Of a stretch of 6,136 bases of DNA, positions 1 to 6,136 are shown piece after piece. The position numbers and the translations under genes are program-made. Each line of letters begins with the position of its first letter. Positions within the stretch are counted from its first letter, which is position 1. The DNA is from an uncultured Verrucomicrobiota bacterium (GTDB taxonomy: Bacteria; Verrucomicrobiota; Kiritimatiellia; RFP12; UBA1067): assembly GCA_937901395.1 (NCBI GenBank), contig CALCDB010000074.1:1-6136 (forward strand). Direction: 5' to 3'. The notes beneath the pieces were generated by a model, which had not been told where the DNA came from, did no database searches, and was given only the letters and a program-made list of their open reading frames with translations.

Positions 1-1
1 C

Positions 2-238
2 CGCTACATCATCGACTTCGACGATGCTAACCTGCTTGTCGGTACCGACGGCAACGGATTCAAATTACTGAACAGATACACTGGTGAGGTCAGCGATTTC
101 TACCTCAACATCCCGATGCTCACTTCCAACCACCTCAAGATACATAAGGTTTTGAGAGACAATAGCGGGAACCTATGGATTGGCCTTTGCCAGCGAGGCG
201 TAGACGCGATCCCGAATCGACGCCAGCAGGAATCTTGA
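2..238 (+). CDS. Partial hybrid two-component sensor, beta-propeller segment
   Basis: The open frame runs from the left edge to a TGA at 236-238 and has no start in the window. It reads like the repeated blades of the periplasmic 'two-component regulator propeller' domain found in Bacteroidetes hybrid sensor kinases, which sense glycans and control polysaccharide-use genes. Visible hallmarks are LLVGTDGNGFKLL (residues 11-23), TGEVSDF (27-33) and the blade signature LRDNSGNLWIGL (51-62), followed by a plausible CQRGVDAIP (63-71). From about base 215 the frame is only the antisense of dnaJ, so the stop at 238 is not the true protein end. Transmembrane, kinase and regulator domains are absent. 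The frame faces the minus-strand genes and fits a different genome better than its neighbours. Family assignment rests on motif recognition only. Confidence 0.7.
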   Translation, partial: RYIIDFDDANLLVGTDGNGFKLLNRYTGEVSDFYLNIPMLTSNHLKIHKVLRDNSGNLWIGLCQRGVDAIPNRRQQES

Positions 239-932
239 GCGATATATGCTGCGGCTTGGTCACATGCCCGGAACCTCGACACTTCTTGCATGGCTTCTCG
301 ATTACCGAACCAATCCCTCCGCAAGTCGGGCATGTTTGCTGAATCCGCAAAAATCCCCCGCCTCCGAAAATCACTCCTCGCCCATTGCAGGTCTTGCACG
401 TAACTCGCTTCGAACCATTGGCCGCGCCCGTCCCCTTGCATTCATCGCATTCTGCCGGCAAGGTCAGGTCAATCGTGCGCTCGGAACCGAATACCGCCTC
501 GTCAAAATCAATATCCAACCTGAAAGTCATGTCATCCCCGCGCTGCGGAGCATTGGGGTTCACGCTCTGACGCTGACGCCCCCCGCCGAAAATATCCTCG
601 AAGCCTCCAAATCCTCCGCCCCCGCTGCGCCCGCCGAAAATATCCCCGAACATGGAGAATATATCATCCATGTTCATACCGTGTCCGCCGCCGAATCCAG
701 CGCCATCCATGCCCGCATGACCAAACTGATCATATCGCTGACGCTTCTCCGGATCGTGCAAAATATCGTAGGCCTCGGCCGCCTCCTTGAACTTCTCCTC
801 CGCTACCTTGTCCCCGGGGTTGCGATCGGGATGATACTTCATCGCCAACTTGCGATATGCCGATTTTATTTCATCCGCACTCGCCGTCTTGCTTACGCCC
901 AATACTTCGTAATAATCTCTTTTCTCAGCCAT
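135..932 (-). CDS. dnaJ: Chaperone DnaJ (Hsp40), C-terminally truncated
   Basis: Cytosolic co-chaperone that delivers unfolded proteins to DnaK and stimulates its ATPase. Visible in order: the J domain (about residues 5-70) with the HPD motif at 34-36; a Gly/Phe-rich linker (about 71-118) with DIFSMFGDIFGG and FEDIFGG; and the full zinc-binding region with four CxxCxGxG repeats (C162/C165, C179/C182, C201/C204, C215/C218). The start of the substrate-binding C-terminal domain follows (IPAGVDSGSRLRLAGKG, ending at 250). The last 15 residues (QSIGSRYCLSKPYVS) are not DnaJ-like and come from antisense of the sensor fragment. Family members are usually about 370-390 residues, so roughly 120 residues, including the dimerisation end, are missing. 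The ATG overlaps the grpE end by 8 nt, with AAGG 4 nt upstream, implying translational coupling. Identity is secure; whether the gene is really broken in the organism is doubtful because the break coincides with the suspected chimeric join. Confidence 0.95.
   Translation of the reverse strand: MAEKRDYYEVLGVSKTASADEIKSAYRKLAMKYHPDRNPGDKVAEEKFKEAAEAYDILHDPEKRQRYDQFGHAGMDGAGFGGGHGMNMDDIFSMFGDIFGGRSGGGGFGGFEDIFGGGRQRQSVNPNAPQRGDDMTFRLDIDFDEAVFGSERTIDLTLPAECDECKGTGAANGSKRVTCKTCNGRGVIFGGGGFLRIQQTCPTCGGIGSVIEKPCKKCRGSGHVTKPQHISLKIPAGVDSGSRLRLAGKGQSIGSRYCLSKPYVS
180..214. other. Junction of two unrelated coding regions
   Basis: To the left the plus strand encodes a sensor beta-propeller; to the right the minus strand encodes DnaJ. 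DnaJ is family-like down to Gly250 (bases 183-185) and the propeller is clearly family-like up to about base 187, possibly 214. The crossover therefore lies in this interval. No insertion sequence end, target-site duplication or tRNA is visible. A chimeric contig join is the leading explanation; a genuine rearrangement remains possible. Confidence 0.65.
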
Positions 933-1482
933 TTGCCTTACCCGACGAAACTACGACTTGCGCGGCTCTTAACAAACGCTCCTTGAGCATCCAGCCCCGC
1001 TTTACTTCGTTCATTACCTTGCCTTCTTCTATTTCCTCGCTCGGAAGCGTGGCGATCGCCTCCATCTTCTCCGGATCGAGCTCCTTGCCAATCGAATCGA
1101 ATGGCTCCGCGCCATGATCCTTGAGCGACTTCAGTAGCGTATCGTATACGAGCTTCACGCCCTTGACGAATGGATCCTCGCCCTTATCCTTCGCGCTATC
1201 CAATGCCAATGCGAGATTATCCACTGCCGGCAATACATCCTTGAGAATATCCGCCTCCGCGAAGCGGTATGTATCTTCTCGATCTCGTATCGCACGCTTC
1301 TTGTAATTATCGAAATCCGCAAGCATGCGCGCGTAAAGGTCTTTCCAGTCCGGTTCCTTGCCTATCTCCGTCTCGGCGTTCGGAACCGCCTCCTTCTCGC
1401 TCTTCGTAGCGCCTTCCGAGGCCTCGGATTTTCCCTCGTCCTTGATCGGATCCTCGTTCTTCTGCTTCTCTTCTTTTTTCAC
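925..1482 (-). CDS. grpE: Nucleotide exchange factor GrpE
   Basis: Cytosolic homodimer that releases ADP from DnaK, letting the chaperone cycle reset; it also acts as a thermosensor in studied bacteria. The 185-residue length is normal. The N-terminal ~42 residues are highly charged (Lys/Glu-rich) and probably disordered, as usual. A helical coiled-coil region follows with ADFDNYKKR (55-63) and VLPAVDNLALAL (83-94). The C-terminal beta domain has DPEKMEAIATLPSEEIEEG (136-154), then KVMNEVKRGWMLKERLLRAAQ and VVVS (about 155-179). The start codon is GTG at 1480-1482, supported by GAGGGAG at 1487-1493 in the 12-nt gap after the argG stop. The end overlaps dnaJ, matching the common grpE-dnaJ linkage, but no dnaK lies between or beside them here. 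Probably transcribed from the promoter before argG. Confidence 0.96.
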   Translation of the reverse strand: MKKEEKQKNEDPIKDEGKSEASEGATKSEKEAVPNAETEIGKEPDWKDLYARMLADFDNYKKRAIRDREDTYRFAEADILKDVLPAVDNLALALDSAKDKGEDPFVKGVKLVYDTLLKSLKDHGAEPFDSIGKELDPEKMEAIATLPSEEIEEGKVMNEVKRGWMLKERLLRAAQVVVSSGKANG

Positions 1483-1486
1483 TACG

Positions 1487-1493
1487 CTCCCTC
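1487..1493 (-). promoter_or_regulatory. grpE ribosome binding site
   Basis: GAGGGAG lies between the argG stop and the GTG codon at 1480-1482. The GAGG core is 7 nt from the start. This fixes the non-ATG start of grpE. Confidence 0.7.
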
Positions 1494-1494
1494 G

Positions 1495-2727
1495 TCACAC
1501 GCGAATCTGCCCCGCCTTCGCCAACATCTTGGCCTCGACGCTCTGAATCTCCGCGAACCCTTGCGAGCTATGCGGATTCAACCCATTCGAGGCCTCCATC
1601 GAACTGTCCGCCTCGTTGTAGATCATCGCCTTGAGTCCCTTGAGCGATTCAAAGAAGATGTTGCCCTTATAAAGCCCAAGCGTGATTTCCGCCGTCGCCT
1701 TGTCCGCCCACACCTGAACCGCCGCGCGCGCCGCCTGCGTCGCCGGATCGAACCACCGCCCATCGTATATCTGATCGCTCACGAACTTCGATAACTCCAT
1801 GAACATCTTGGTCGAACGCCTATCCATTATGCCCTCGTAGATATACTTGAGTCCCCAGGAAAGAACTTCCATTCCCGGCGCCTCGTATACCCCGCGACTC
1901 TTCGTACCGATGATGCGGTTCTCCAACGCGTGCTTCATGCCGATGCCGTTGCGCCCGCCGATCTTGTTTGCCTCCAACATTACCTGATACGGCGAAAGCT
2001 TCTTCCCGTTGATGGCCGTGCAACGTCCCTTTTCGAACTTCAAGGTAATCTTCTCGATCTTGTTCGGCGCCTTCTCCGGCCAAACTCCCATCGTCGGCTT
2101 CACGATGCGCATCGAAGTCTCCATCGACTCGAGATCCTCCGCCTCGTGACTAAGCCCCGCGAGATTGGAATCGGTCGAATACTTCTTCTTCGTCCCCACG
2201 AAAGCCACGATGCCGCGCTTCGCGAGGAACTCTACCATCTGCGTGCGCCCCGGAAAACGCTTCAATAAATCTGCGTCTCTCCAAGGTGCGTAGACCCCGA
2301 ACTTCGGATCGATCACATTGGTGTAGCGTTCGAATCTCATCTGATCGTTGCCACGCCCCGTGGCGCCATGCACCAATACCGTGCAACCCGCCTTCTTCAT
2401 CGCCGGCAATATCTTCTGAACCGTTACCGCCCGCGCGATGCCAGTCGAATTCCAGTATCCGCCATCGTACATCGCCTGACACTTTACCGCCTCGAAGCAA
2501 ATATCCGCCATCTCTTTCGTTACATCGACAATCGTGGTCTCCACTCCCGTCGGCGCCATCTTCTTCTTGATGTCGTTGATATCCTTCTCATCGGGCTGAC
2601 CCACATTCGCCGAAAACGCCTTTACCTTGACGCCGGCGTCCTTGAGGACGCAGCAAATCGTCTTGGAATCCAATCCGCCGGAAACGCATACGCCGACTGT
2701 CTTGCCCTTTAAATCTTCAAGCTTCAT
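1495..2727 (-). CDS. argG: Argininosuccinate synthase
   Basis: Cytosolic enzyme that joins citrulline and aspartate with ATP to give argininosuccinate, AMP and pyrophosphate, the penultimate step of arginine synthesis. The ATP pyrophosphatase loop is VSGGLDS at residues 15-21. Other visible markers are FSANVGQPDEKDI (38-50), YWNSTGIARAV (91-101), GATGRGNDQMRFERY (121-135), YSTDSNLAGLSHEAEDLE (183-200), LEANKIGGRNGIGM (251-264) and KSRGVYEAPGME (276-287). The STDSN...HEAEDLE and LEAN.IGGR blocks resemble the longer E. coli-type subfamily rather than the common ~400-residue type. At 410 residues it is shorter than the E. coli enzyme (447), but it has every expected block and looks complete. The ATG at 2725-2727 is backed by AAGGAGG 7 nt upstream and its own promoter. 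No ARG-box-like operator could be identified with confidence. It is unusual to see it between htpG and grpE-dnaJ. Confidence 0.96.
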   Translation of the reverse strand: MKLEDLKGKTVGVCVSGGLDSKTICCVLKDAGVKVKAFSANVGQPDEKDINDIKKKMAPTGVETTIVDVTKEMADICFEAVKCQAMYDGGYWNSTGIARAVTVQKILPAMKKAGCTVLVHGATGRGNDQMRFERYTNVIDPKFGVYAPWRDADLLKRFPGRTQMVEFLAKRGIVAFVGTKKKYSTDSNLAGLSHEAEDLESMETSMRIVKPTMGVWPEKAPNKIEKITLKFEKGRCTAINGKKLSPYQVMLEANKIGGRNGIGMKHALENRIIGTKSRGVYEAPGMEVLSWGLKYIYEGIMDRRSTKMFMELSKFVSDQIYDGRWFDPATQAARAAVQVWADKATAEITLGLYKGNIFFESLKGLKAMIYNEADSSMEASNGLNPHSSQGFAEIQSVEAKMLAKAGQIRV

Positions 2728-2733
2728 CTATCT

Positions 2734-2742
2734 TCCTCCTTA
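2734..2742 (-). promoter_or_regulatory. argG ribosome binding site
   Basis: TAAGGAGGA is a near-perfect Shine-Dalgarno whose AAGGAGG core ends 7 nt before the argG ATG. It is clearly the strongest such site in the window and suggests high translation of argG. Confidence 0.85.
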
Positions 2743-2762
2743 AAATTTCTAAAGTGGGCGAT

Positions 2763-2791
2763 ATTATATCACTTTATCATCAATGAGACAA
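2763..2791 (-). promoter_or_regulatory. Sigma70-type promoter for argG-grpE-dnaJ
   Basis: A perfect TATAAT (2763-2768) is preceded by TG one base upstream (TGATATAAT, extended -10). TTGTCT (2786-2791), a 4/6 match to TTGACA, lies 17 bp upstream. The predicted transcript start is near 2756, giving a short leader of about 28 nt before argG. The TG of the extended -10 is part of the htpG stop codon, and the -35 box lies inside the last codons of htpG. Seen directly in sequence; activity is inferred. Confidence 0.7.
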
Positions 2792-4658
2792 GGAGCTTAC
2801 TGAATCTCGCCGGATCTGGAACCGGCGAACCTTCTGCGATCAATGCCTCGTAATAAAGCAGGTCAACCGCATCTTTGAGCTCATCACCCTTCAGATTCTT
2901 GAGTTTCTGCACGAGTGGATGCGTTCCATTGAGTTCGAGTATTCTCTTTTCTTTCGGTGCATCCTTGTTCATCGCCCGCAACATGCGTTCCATTGCTGGC
3001 GAAAGCCCATTCGCCGTTGCTACCAAGCAACATGGCGAATCCGCCAACCGCGTCGATAACCTCACTTCTGATAGTTCGCTCTCAAGTTGTTTCTTCATCG
3101 TCTCCAAAAGCGGCTTCAACTCCGTCGCCGCCTTTTCGTTTACCGATTTCTCCGCCTCCCTCTCGGTTTCCGTGCCGAATTGGATATCACCGCGCGCTAT
3201 GTCCACGAACTTCTTGCCCTCGAACTCCCCTAATGCCTCCACGATCCATTCATCGACCGGATCGCAAAATAGAAGCACGTCGGCATGATGCTTGATCGCC
3301 TGCTCCAACTGTGGCGATTGCCGCGCATATTCAAGCTTCTGACCGCACAAATAATAGATGTCGTTCTGCCCTGGAGCCATTCCCTTTACGTAATCTGAAA
3401 GCGAAATCAACTTTCCCGCTTCCGTCCTGGCCGATGGATAAAGCGCCAGCTTCTTTATTCTATCCGCATTCGCATAATCATTGCGAATGCCTTCCTTGAG
3501 CACCGCCCCGAAGCTATCCCAGAACTTGCGATATTCGTCTTCCTTCTTCTTCAGCTCCTCCAAAGTCGAAAGCACCTTGCTGGTAACCGCGCTCTTTATC
3601 TTCGCGATTATCGCATCATCCTGCAACATCTCGCGCGAGACGTTGAGTGGCAAATCCGAAGAATCCACAACGCCCTTTACGAATCGCAGGTATTCTGGCA
3701 ATAGCATATCGAAATCGTCGCCGATGAATACGTTGCGCACGTAAAGCGAAAGCCCGTGCTTGGTCTGAGGCATATACAATTCCATGCTGGCTTCACTGGG
3801 TATGAACAATAATGCCTTGAATTCAACCGCCCCTTCGCCGGAAAATGGAATCGTCTTCAATGGCGCCTTCCAATCGTGCGAAAGATGCTTGTAGAATTCC
3901 GTGTATTCATCGTCCTTCACGTCCTTCTTCGCCCGCTTCCAAAGCGCGGTCATCGTGTTCAATGGCTTTTGCTCGTCTTCGATGCGCCGCTTGAGATCCT
4001 CCGCCTTCTCGTCCTTGGGCGCATCGATTCGCTGGAATCGAATTGGATATGCGATGAAATCGGAATAGCGCTTGATCAGCTCCCTCACGCGCCACTTGTC
4101 AAGGTATTCCGCGAACTCTTCCTTTAGGTGCAGCATTATGTCGGTTCCGAAGCCCTCCCGCTCCGACTCGCCGATCGTGTACCCTCCCTGCATTGAAGAT
4201 TCCCACTGGAACGCTCCCTCCCCTCCGCGCTTCTTCGATACTACTCGAACCTGATCCGCTACCATGAAGGCCGCGTAGAAACCTACGCCGAATTGTCCGA
4301 TCAGTTCCGGCAGATCCGCCCCCTGGTTTTCCTTCAACGCCTTGCGAAACGCCTTCGTACCCGAACTGGCGATCGTACCGAGATTGTTCTCGAGCTCCGC
4401 CGCATCCATGCCGATTCCATTATCCGATATCTTCATCGTGCGCGCGCTCGTATCCACCGCGATATCGATGCGCCATTCCGGATTGTCGGCGATGAGCTTC
4501 TTATCCGTGAGCGCTTGGAACTTCGCCTTGTCAATCGCATCCGATGCGTTCGATACGAGCTCGCGAAGGAATATCTCTTTCTTTGAGTATAGTGAGTTTA
4601 CCACGAGATCGAGCATTTCCGCGATCTCTGCCTTGAATTCATGCTTTTGTGTTTCCAT
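2769..4658 (-). CDS. htpG: Molecular chaperone HtpG (bacterial Hsp90)
   Basis: Cytosolic ATP-driven dimeric chaperone that remodels client proteins, often with the DnaK system. Counting from Met at 4656-4658 (METQKHEFKAE), the protein is 629 residues, close to E. coli HtpG (624). The N-terminal GHKL ATPase domain shows ELVSNASDAIDK (33-44, catalytic E33 and Mg-binding N37), SDNGIGM (78-84), LGTIASSGTKAF (93-104) and LIGQFGVGFYAAF (119-131). The middle domain has EFYKHLSHDW (254-263) and DSSDLPLNVSRE (332-343), whose R342 matches the phosphate-contacting arginine. The C-terminal dimerisation domain is present (for example LADSPCCLVAT) and ends in LVSLMIK. The frame stays open upstream to a Met codon at 4701-4703, but those 15 extra residues (WRHLHQRLIRG...) are not family-like and lie inside rarA. 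The chosen start overlaps the rarA end by 20 nt, with only a weak GGGGA upstream, suggesting coupled translation. Confidence 0.96.
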   Translation of the reverse strand: METQKHEFKAEIAEMLDLVVNSLYSKKEIFLRELVSNASDAIDKAKFQALTDKKLIADNPEWRIDIAVDTSARTMKISDNGIGMDAAELENNLGTIASSGTKAFRKALKENQGADLPELIGQFGVGFYAAFMVADQVRVVSKKRGGEGAFQWESSMQGGYTIGESEREGFGTDIMLHLKEEFAEYLDKWRVRELIKRYSDFIAYPIRFQRIDAPKDEKAEDLKRRIEDEQKPLNTMTALWKRAKKDVKDDEYTEFYKHLSHDWKAPLKTIPFSGEGAVEFKALLFIPSEASMELYMPQTKHGLSLYVRNVFIGDDFDMLLPEYLRFVKGVVDSSDLPLNVSREMLQDDAIIAKIKSAVTSKVLSTLEELKKKEDEYRKFWDSFGAVLKEGIRNDYANADRIKKLALYPSARTEAGKLISLSDYVKGMAPGQNDIYYLCGQKLEYARQSPQLEQAIKHHADVLLFCDPVDEWIVEALGEFEGKKFVDIARGDIQFGTETEREAEKSVNEKAATELKPLLETMKKQLESELSEVRLSTRLADSPCCLVATANGLSPAMERMLRAMNKDAPKEKRILELNGTHPLVQKLKNLKGDELKDAVDLLYYEALIAEGSPVPDPARFSKLLVSLMIK

Positions 4659-6027
4659 TTTCTTGTTTCCCCGTATAAGCCGTTGATGTAAATGGCGCCA
4701 CATCGCTGCGCCCCTCGCGCCAGGCCCTTACCGCCTCCAACCGCGCCCTCATATTCGCCTCGCGCCCTAATCCGGAAGGCGTATAGTATCGCCTGCCTTC
4801 CAGCGCTTTTGGCAGGCACGACATCTTCGCGATTTTCTCTTCGGTATCATGCGCGTACGTATACCCCTTGCCGTAGTCAAGTTCGCGCATGAGCTTGGTC
4901 GGCGCATTGCGAATATGTAGCGGCACTGGCTCCGCCATCATGTTCTGCGCATCATTCGCCGCCCGCATATATGTTTCTTCCATCGCGTTCGACTTCGGCG
5001 CCAATGCCAAATAAATCACAATTTCCGTGAGATGCACATTGCATTCCGGAACCCCGAGATTGTGACACGCGTTCCATGCCGCATCGGCGAGCAATAGTGC
5101 ATTCGGATCCGCGAGCCCAACATCCTCCGAGGCGAAGCGTATGCACCTGCGCGCTATGTATAATGGATCCTCCCCGCCTTCCAACATCCTCGCCAACCAA
5201 TATACCGCCGCATCAGGATCGGAATTGCGCATCGATTTGTGCAAAGCCGAGATTATGTTGTAATGCTCTTCTCCATTCTTGTCGTAAATCAACGCCTTGC
5301 GATTGACCACCTGCGATAATACCGAATCCGTGATCTCAAGCTTGCCGTCCTTGCCGATCTCGCCGTTCGCCACCGCCGTCTCCAATGTCCCCAATGCGTT
5401 CCGCGCATCCCCATTCGCGAATATCGCTATCTTCCTCAGCGTCTCCTCGCCGCACTTTACCCCCAACTTCCCGAAGCCACGCTCGCTACTTAGCGCTCGC
5501 TTCAATAATTCCACCAAGTTATCTTCCGTGAGCCCCTTTAATACGAACACCTTGCAACGCGATAGCAAGGCCGAGTTTACCTCGAAGGACGGATTCTCCG
5601 TCGTCGCGCCGATCAATACGATCGAGCCCTGCTCCACGAATGGCAAGAAGGCGTCTTGCTGCGCCTTGTTGAAACGATGAATCTCGTCGATGAACAATAC
5701 CGTGCGAACGCCCAATTGCCGCCCCTTCTCCGCATTGCTCATGATCTCCTTGATTTCCTTGATTCCGCTCGTCACCGCCGAGAAGTTTACGAACGATGCC
5801 TTCGTGGCATTGGCAACCACATTCGCGAGCGTCGTCTTGCCTACCCCGGGCGGACCCCATAGGATCATGGAGGGAACCTGATCGCGCTCGATCATCTGGC
5901 GCAAGATCTTTCCCTCGCCGACCAAATGCTCCTGCCCTACGAACTCTTCGAGGTTCATCGGCCGCATTCTCGAGGCGAGCGGTTGCGAATCGGCCTGAAC
6001 GCCCTCGATTAGCGACATCTGTCTCAT
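4639..6027 (-). CDS. rarA: Replication-associated recombination protein A (RarA/MgsA), AAA+ ATPase
   Basis: A clamp-loader-like AAA+ ATPase that acts at stalled replication forks and binds SSB and DNA ends in studied bacteria. The length of 462 residues is normal (E. coli 447). Visible in order: QPLASRMRP (15-23) and FVGQEHLVG (29-37), typical of the N-terminus; Walker A GPPGVGKTT (58-66); SAVTSGIKEIKEI (83-95); Walker B VLFIDEIHRFNKAQQDAFLP (110-129); sensor 1 GATTENPSF (140-148); and the arginine-finger region SALLSRCKV (152-160, R157). The C-terminal tetramerisation part has ISALHKSMRNSDPDAAVYWL, GGEDPLYIARRCIRFASEDV, LAPKSNA, HIRNAPTKLM and YAHD, and the tail shows RRYYTPSGLG. The first ATG overlaps the glnS stop as ATGA; Met4 (6016-6018) is an alternative start closer to some homologues. 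Neither has a strong Shine-Dalgarno. No motif is missing. Confidence 0.95.
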   Translation of the reverse strand: MRQMSLIEGVQADSQPLASRMRPMNLEEFVGQEHLVGEGKILRQMIERDQVPSMILWGPPGVGKTTLANVVANATKASFVNFSAVTSGIKEIKEIMSNAEKGRQLGVRTVLFIDEIHRFNKAQQDAFLPFVEQGSIVLIGATTENPSFEVNSALLSRCKVFVLKGLTEDNLVELLKRALSSERGFGKLGVKCGEETLRKIAIFANGDARNALGTLETAVANGEIGKDGKLEITDSVLSQVVNRKALIYDKNGEEHYNIISALHKSMRNSDPDAAVYWLARMLEGGEDPLYIARRCIRFASEDVGLADPNALLLADAAWNACHNLGVPECNVHLTEIVIYLALAPKSNAMEETYMRAANDAQNMMAEPVPLHIRNAPTKLMRELDYGKGYTYAHDTEEKIAKMSCLPKALEGRRYYTPSGLGREANMRARLEAVRAWREGRSDVAPFTSTAYTGKQENGNTKA

Positions 6028-6136
6028 TGCGCGGGCTTGTAGCTATCCTTCAGCGAACACGTGCGATTGAACACCAACGCCCCCGCCTTCGAATCACGCT
6101 CGTCCGCCACGAAATATCCCGTGCGCTCGAATTGGA
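6024..6136 (-). CDS. glnS: Glutaminyl-tRNA synthetase, C-terminal end only
   Basis: The frame enters from the right edge and ends at TGA 6024-6026; only 36 full codons are visible. The readable tail is QFERTGYFVADERDS (first 15 residues), then LVFNRTCSLKDSYKPAQ. This matches the end of class I GlnRS, where QFER.GYF..D..S is followed by VFNRT..L.D (E. coli ends similarly with FNRTVGLRDTW). This is part of the anticodon-binding beta-barrel; the catalytic HIGH/KMSKS domain lies outside the window. GlnRS also belongs to a family including GluRS, but the VFNRT tail is characteristic of GlnRS. The stop overlaps the rarA start (ATGA), so the two are probably cotranscribed. Its presence implies direct Gln-tRNA charging in this organism. 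Confidence 0.88.
   Translation of the reverse strand, partial: QFERTGYFVADERDSKAGALVFNRTCSLKDSYKPAQ

Noticed and set aside
71..118. Gly/Phe-rich repeats within DnaJ (residue numbers) considered as a novel low-complexity repeat
   Set aside because: This is the normal G/F linker of DnaJ, including the usual DIF motifs.
100..441. Minus-strand 113-codon frame near the left end
   Set aside because: It is an out-of-frame reading of dnaJ and of the sensor fragment, with no recognisable domain.
246..986. Long plus-strand open frame (246 codons) opposite dnaJ and the grpE end
   Set aside because: It is antisense to an unmistakable DnaJ and GrpE, its protein has no recognisable domain and low-complexity Ala/Ser/Pro runs, and it has no ribosome binding site.
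2728..2768. Possible terminator, CIRCE element or riboswitch between htpG and argG
   Set aside because: There is only an imperfect AT-rich dyad near 2740-2754 with mismatches and almost no loop. No GC stem with a T-run, no TTAGCACTC-type inverted repeat, and the leader is too short for a riboswitch.
2875..3288. Plus-strand open frame opposite htpG
   Set aside because: Shadow of htpG, Ser/Phe/Pro-rich with no family signature. Similar shadows opposite argG and rarA were rejected for the same reason.
4659..4703. Upstream ATG extending HtpG by 15 residues
   Set aside because: The extension (WRHLHQRLIRG...) is not HtpG-like and lies wholly inside rarA. METQKHEFKAE matches the usual HtpG beginning.
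1..6136. Search for CRISPR arrays, tRNA or rRNA genes, transposases and phage genes
   Set aside because: None seen; coding sequence fills the window and no regular direct repeats or tRNA-like folds were recognised by eye.

Overview
This window is a compact bacterial chromosome segment of ordinary housekeeping genes, nearly all on the minus strand. In the direction of transcription the order is glnS (only its last 36 codons), rarA, htpG, argG, grpE and dnaJ (cut short). The genes overlap or sit a few bases apart: glnS/rarA by an ATGA junction, rarA/htpG by 20 nt, grpE/dnaJ by 8 nt, and argG to grpE by a 12-nt gap that holds the grpE ribosome binding site. The only real intergenic space is 41 bp before argG. 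It carries a good sigma70-type promoter with an extended -10 box and a strong Shine-Dalgarno. No stretch of 300 bases lacks a gene.

The first ~200 bases do not belong with the rest. On the plus strand, bases 2 to about 214 read as part of the periplasmic beta-propeller of a Bacteroidetes-type hybrid two-component sensor. From the other side, DnaJ reads normally to Gly250 (base 183) and is then followed by 15 unrelated residues and a stop. The two unrelated coding regions meet head-on near bases 180-214, most simply explained by a chimeric assembly join, less likely by a real rearrangement. Bases 183-214 read plausibly as family sequence on both strands, as expected if a short shared sequence caused the join.

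Functionally, three products are chaperone components (HtpG/Hsp90, GrpE nucleotide exchange factor, DnaJ/Hsp40). They are interleaved with arginine biosynthesis (ArgG), replication-fork maintenance (RarA) and glutaminyl-tRNA charging (GlnS). dnaK and hrcA are not in the window, and no CIRCE element or clear heat-shock promoter was seen.

The organism is a bacterium of moderate, slightly high GC by eye. It has GlnS and an ArgG resembling the E. coli-type subfamily rather than the common ~400-residue type. The protein set does not look like Bacteroidetes. A PVC-group or similar gut/anaerobe lineage is possible, but that is a low-confidence guess. I found no undescribed system; the most informative signal is the junction at the left end.
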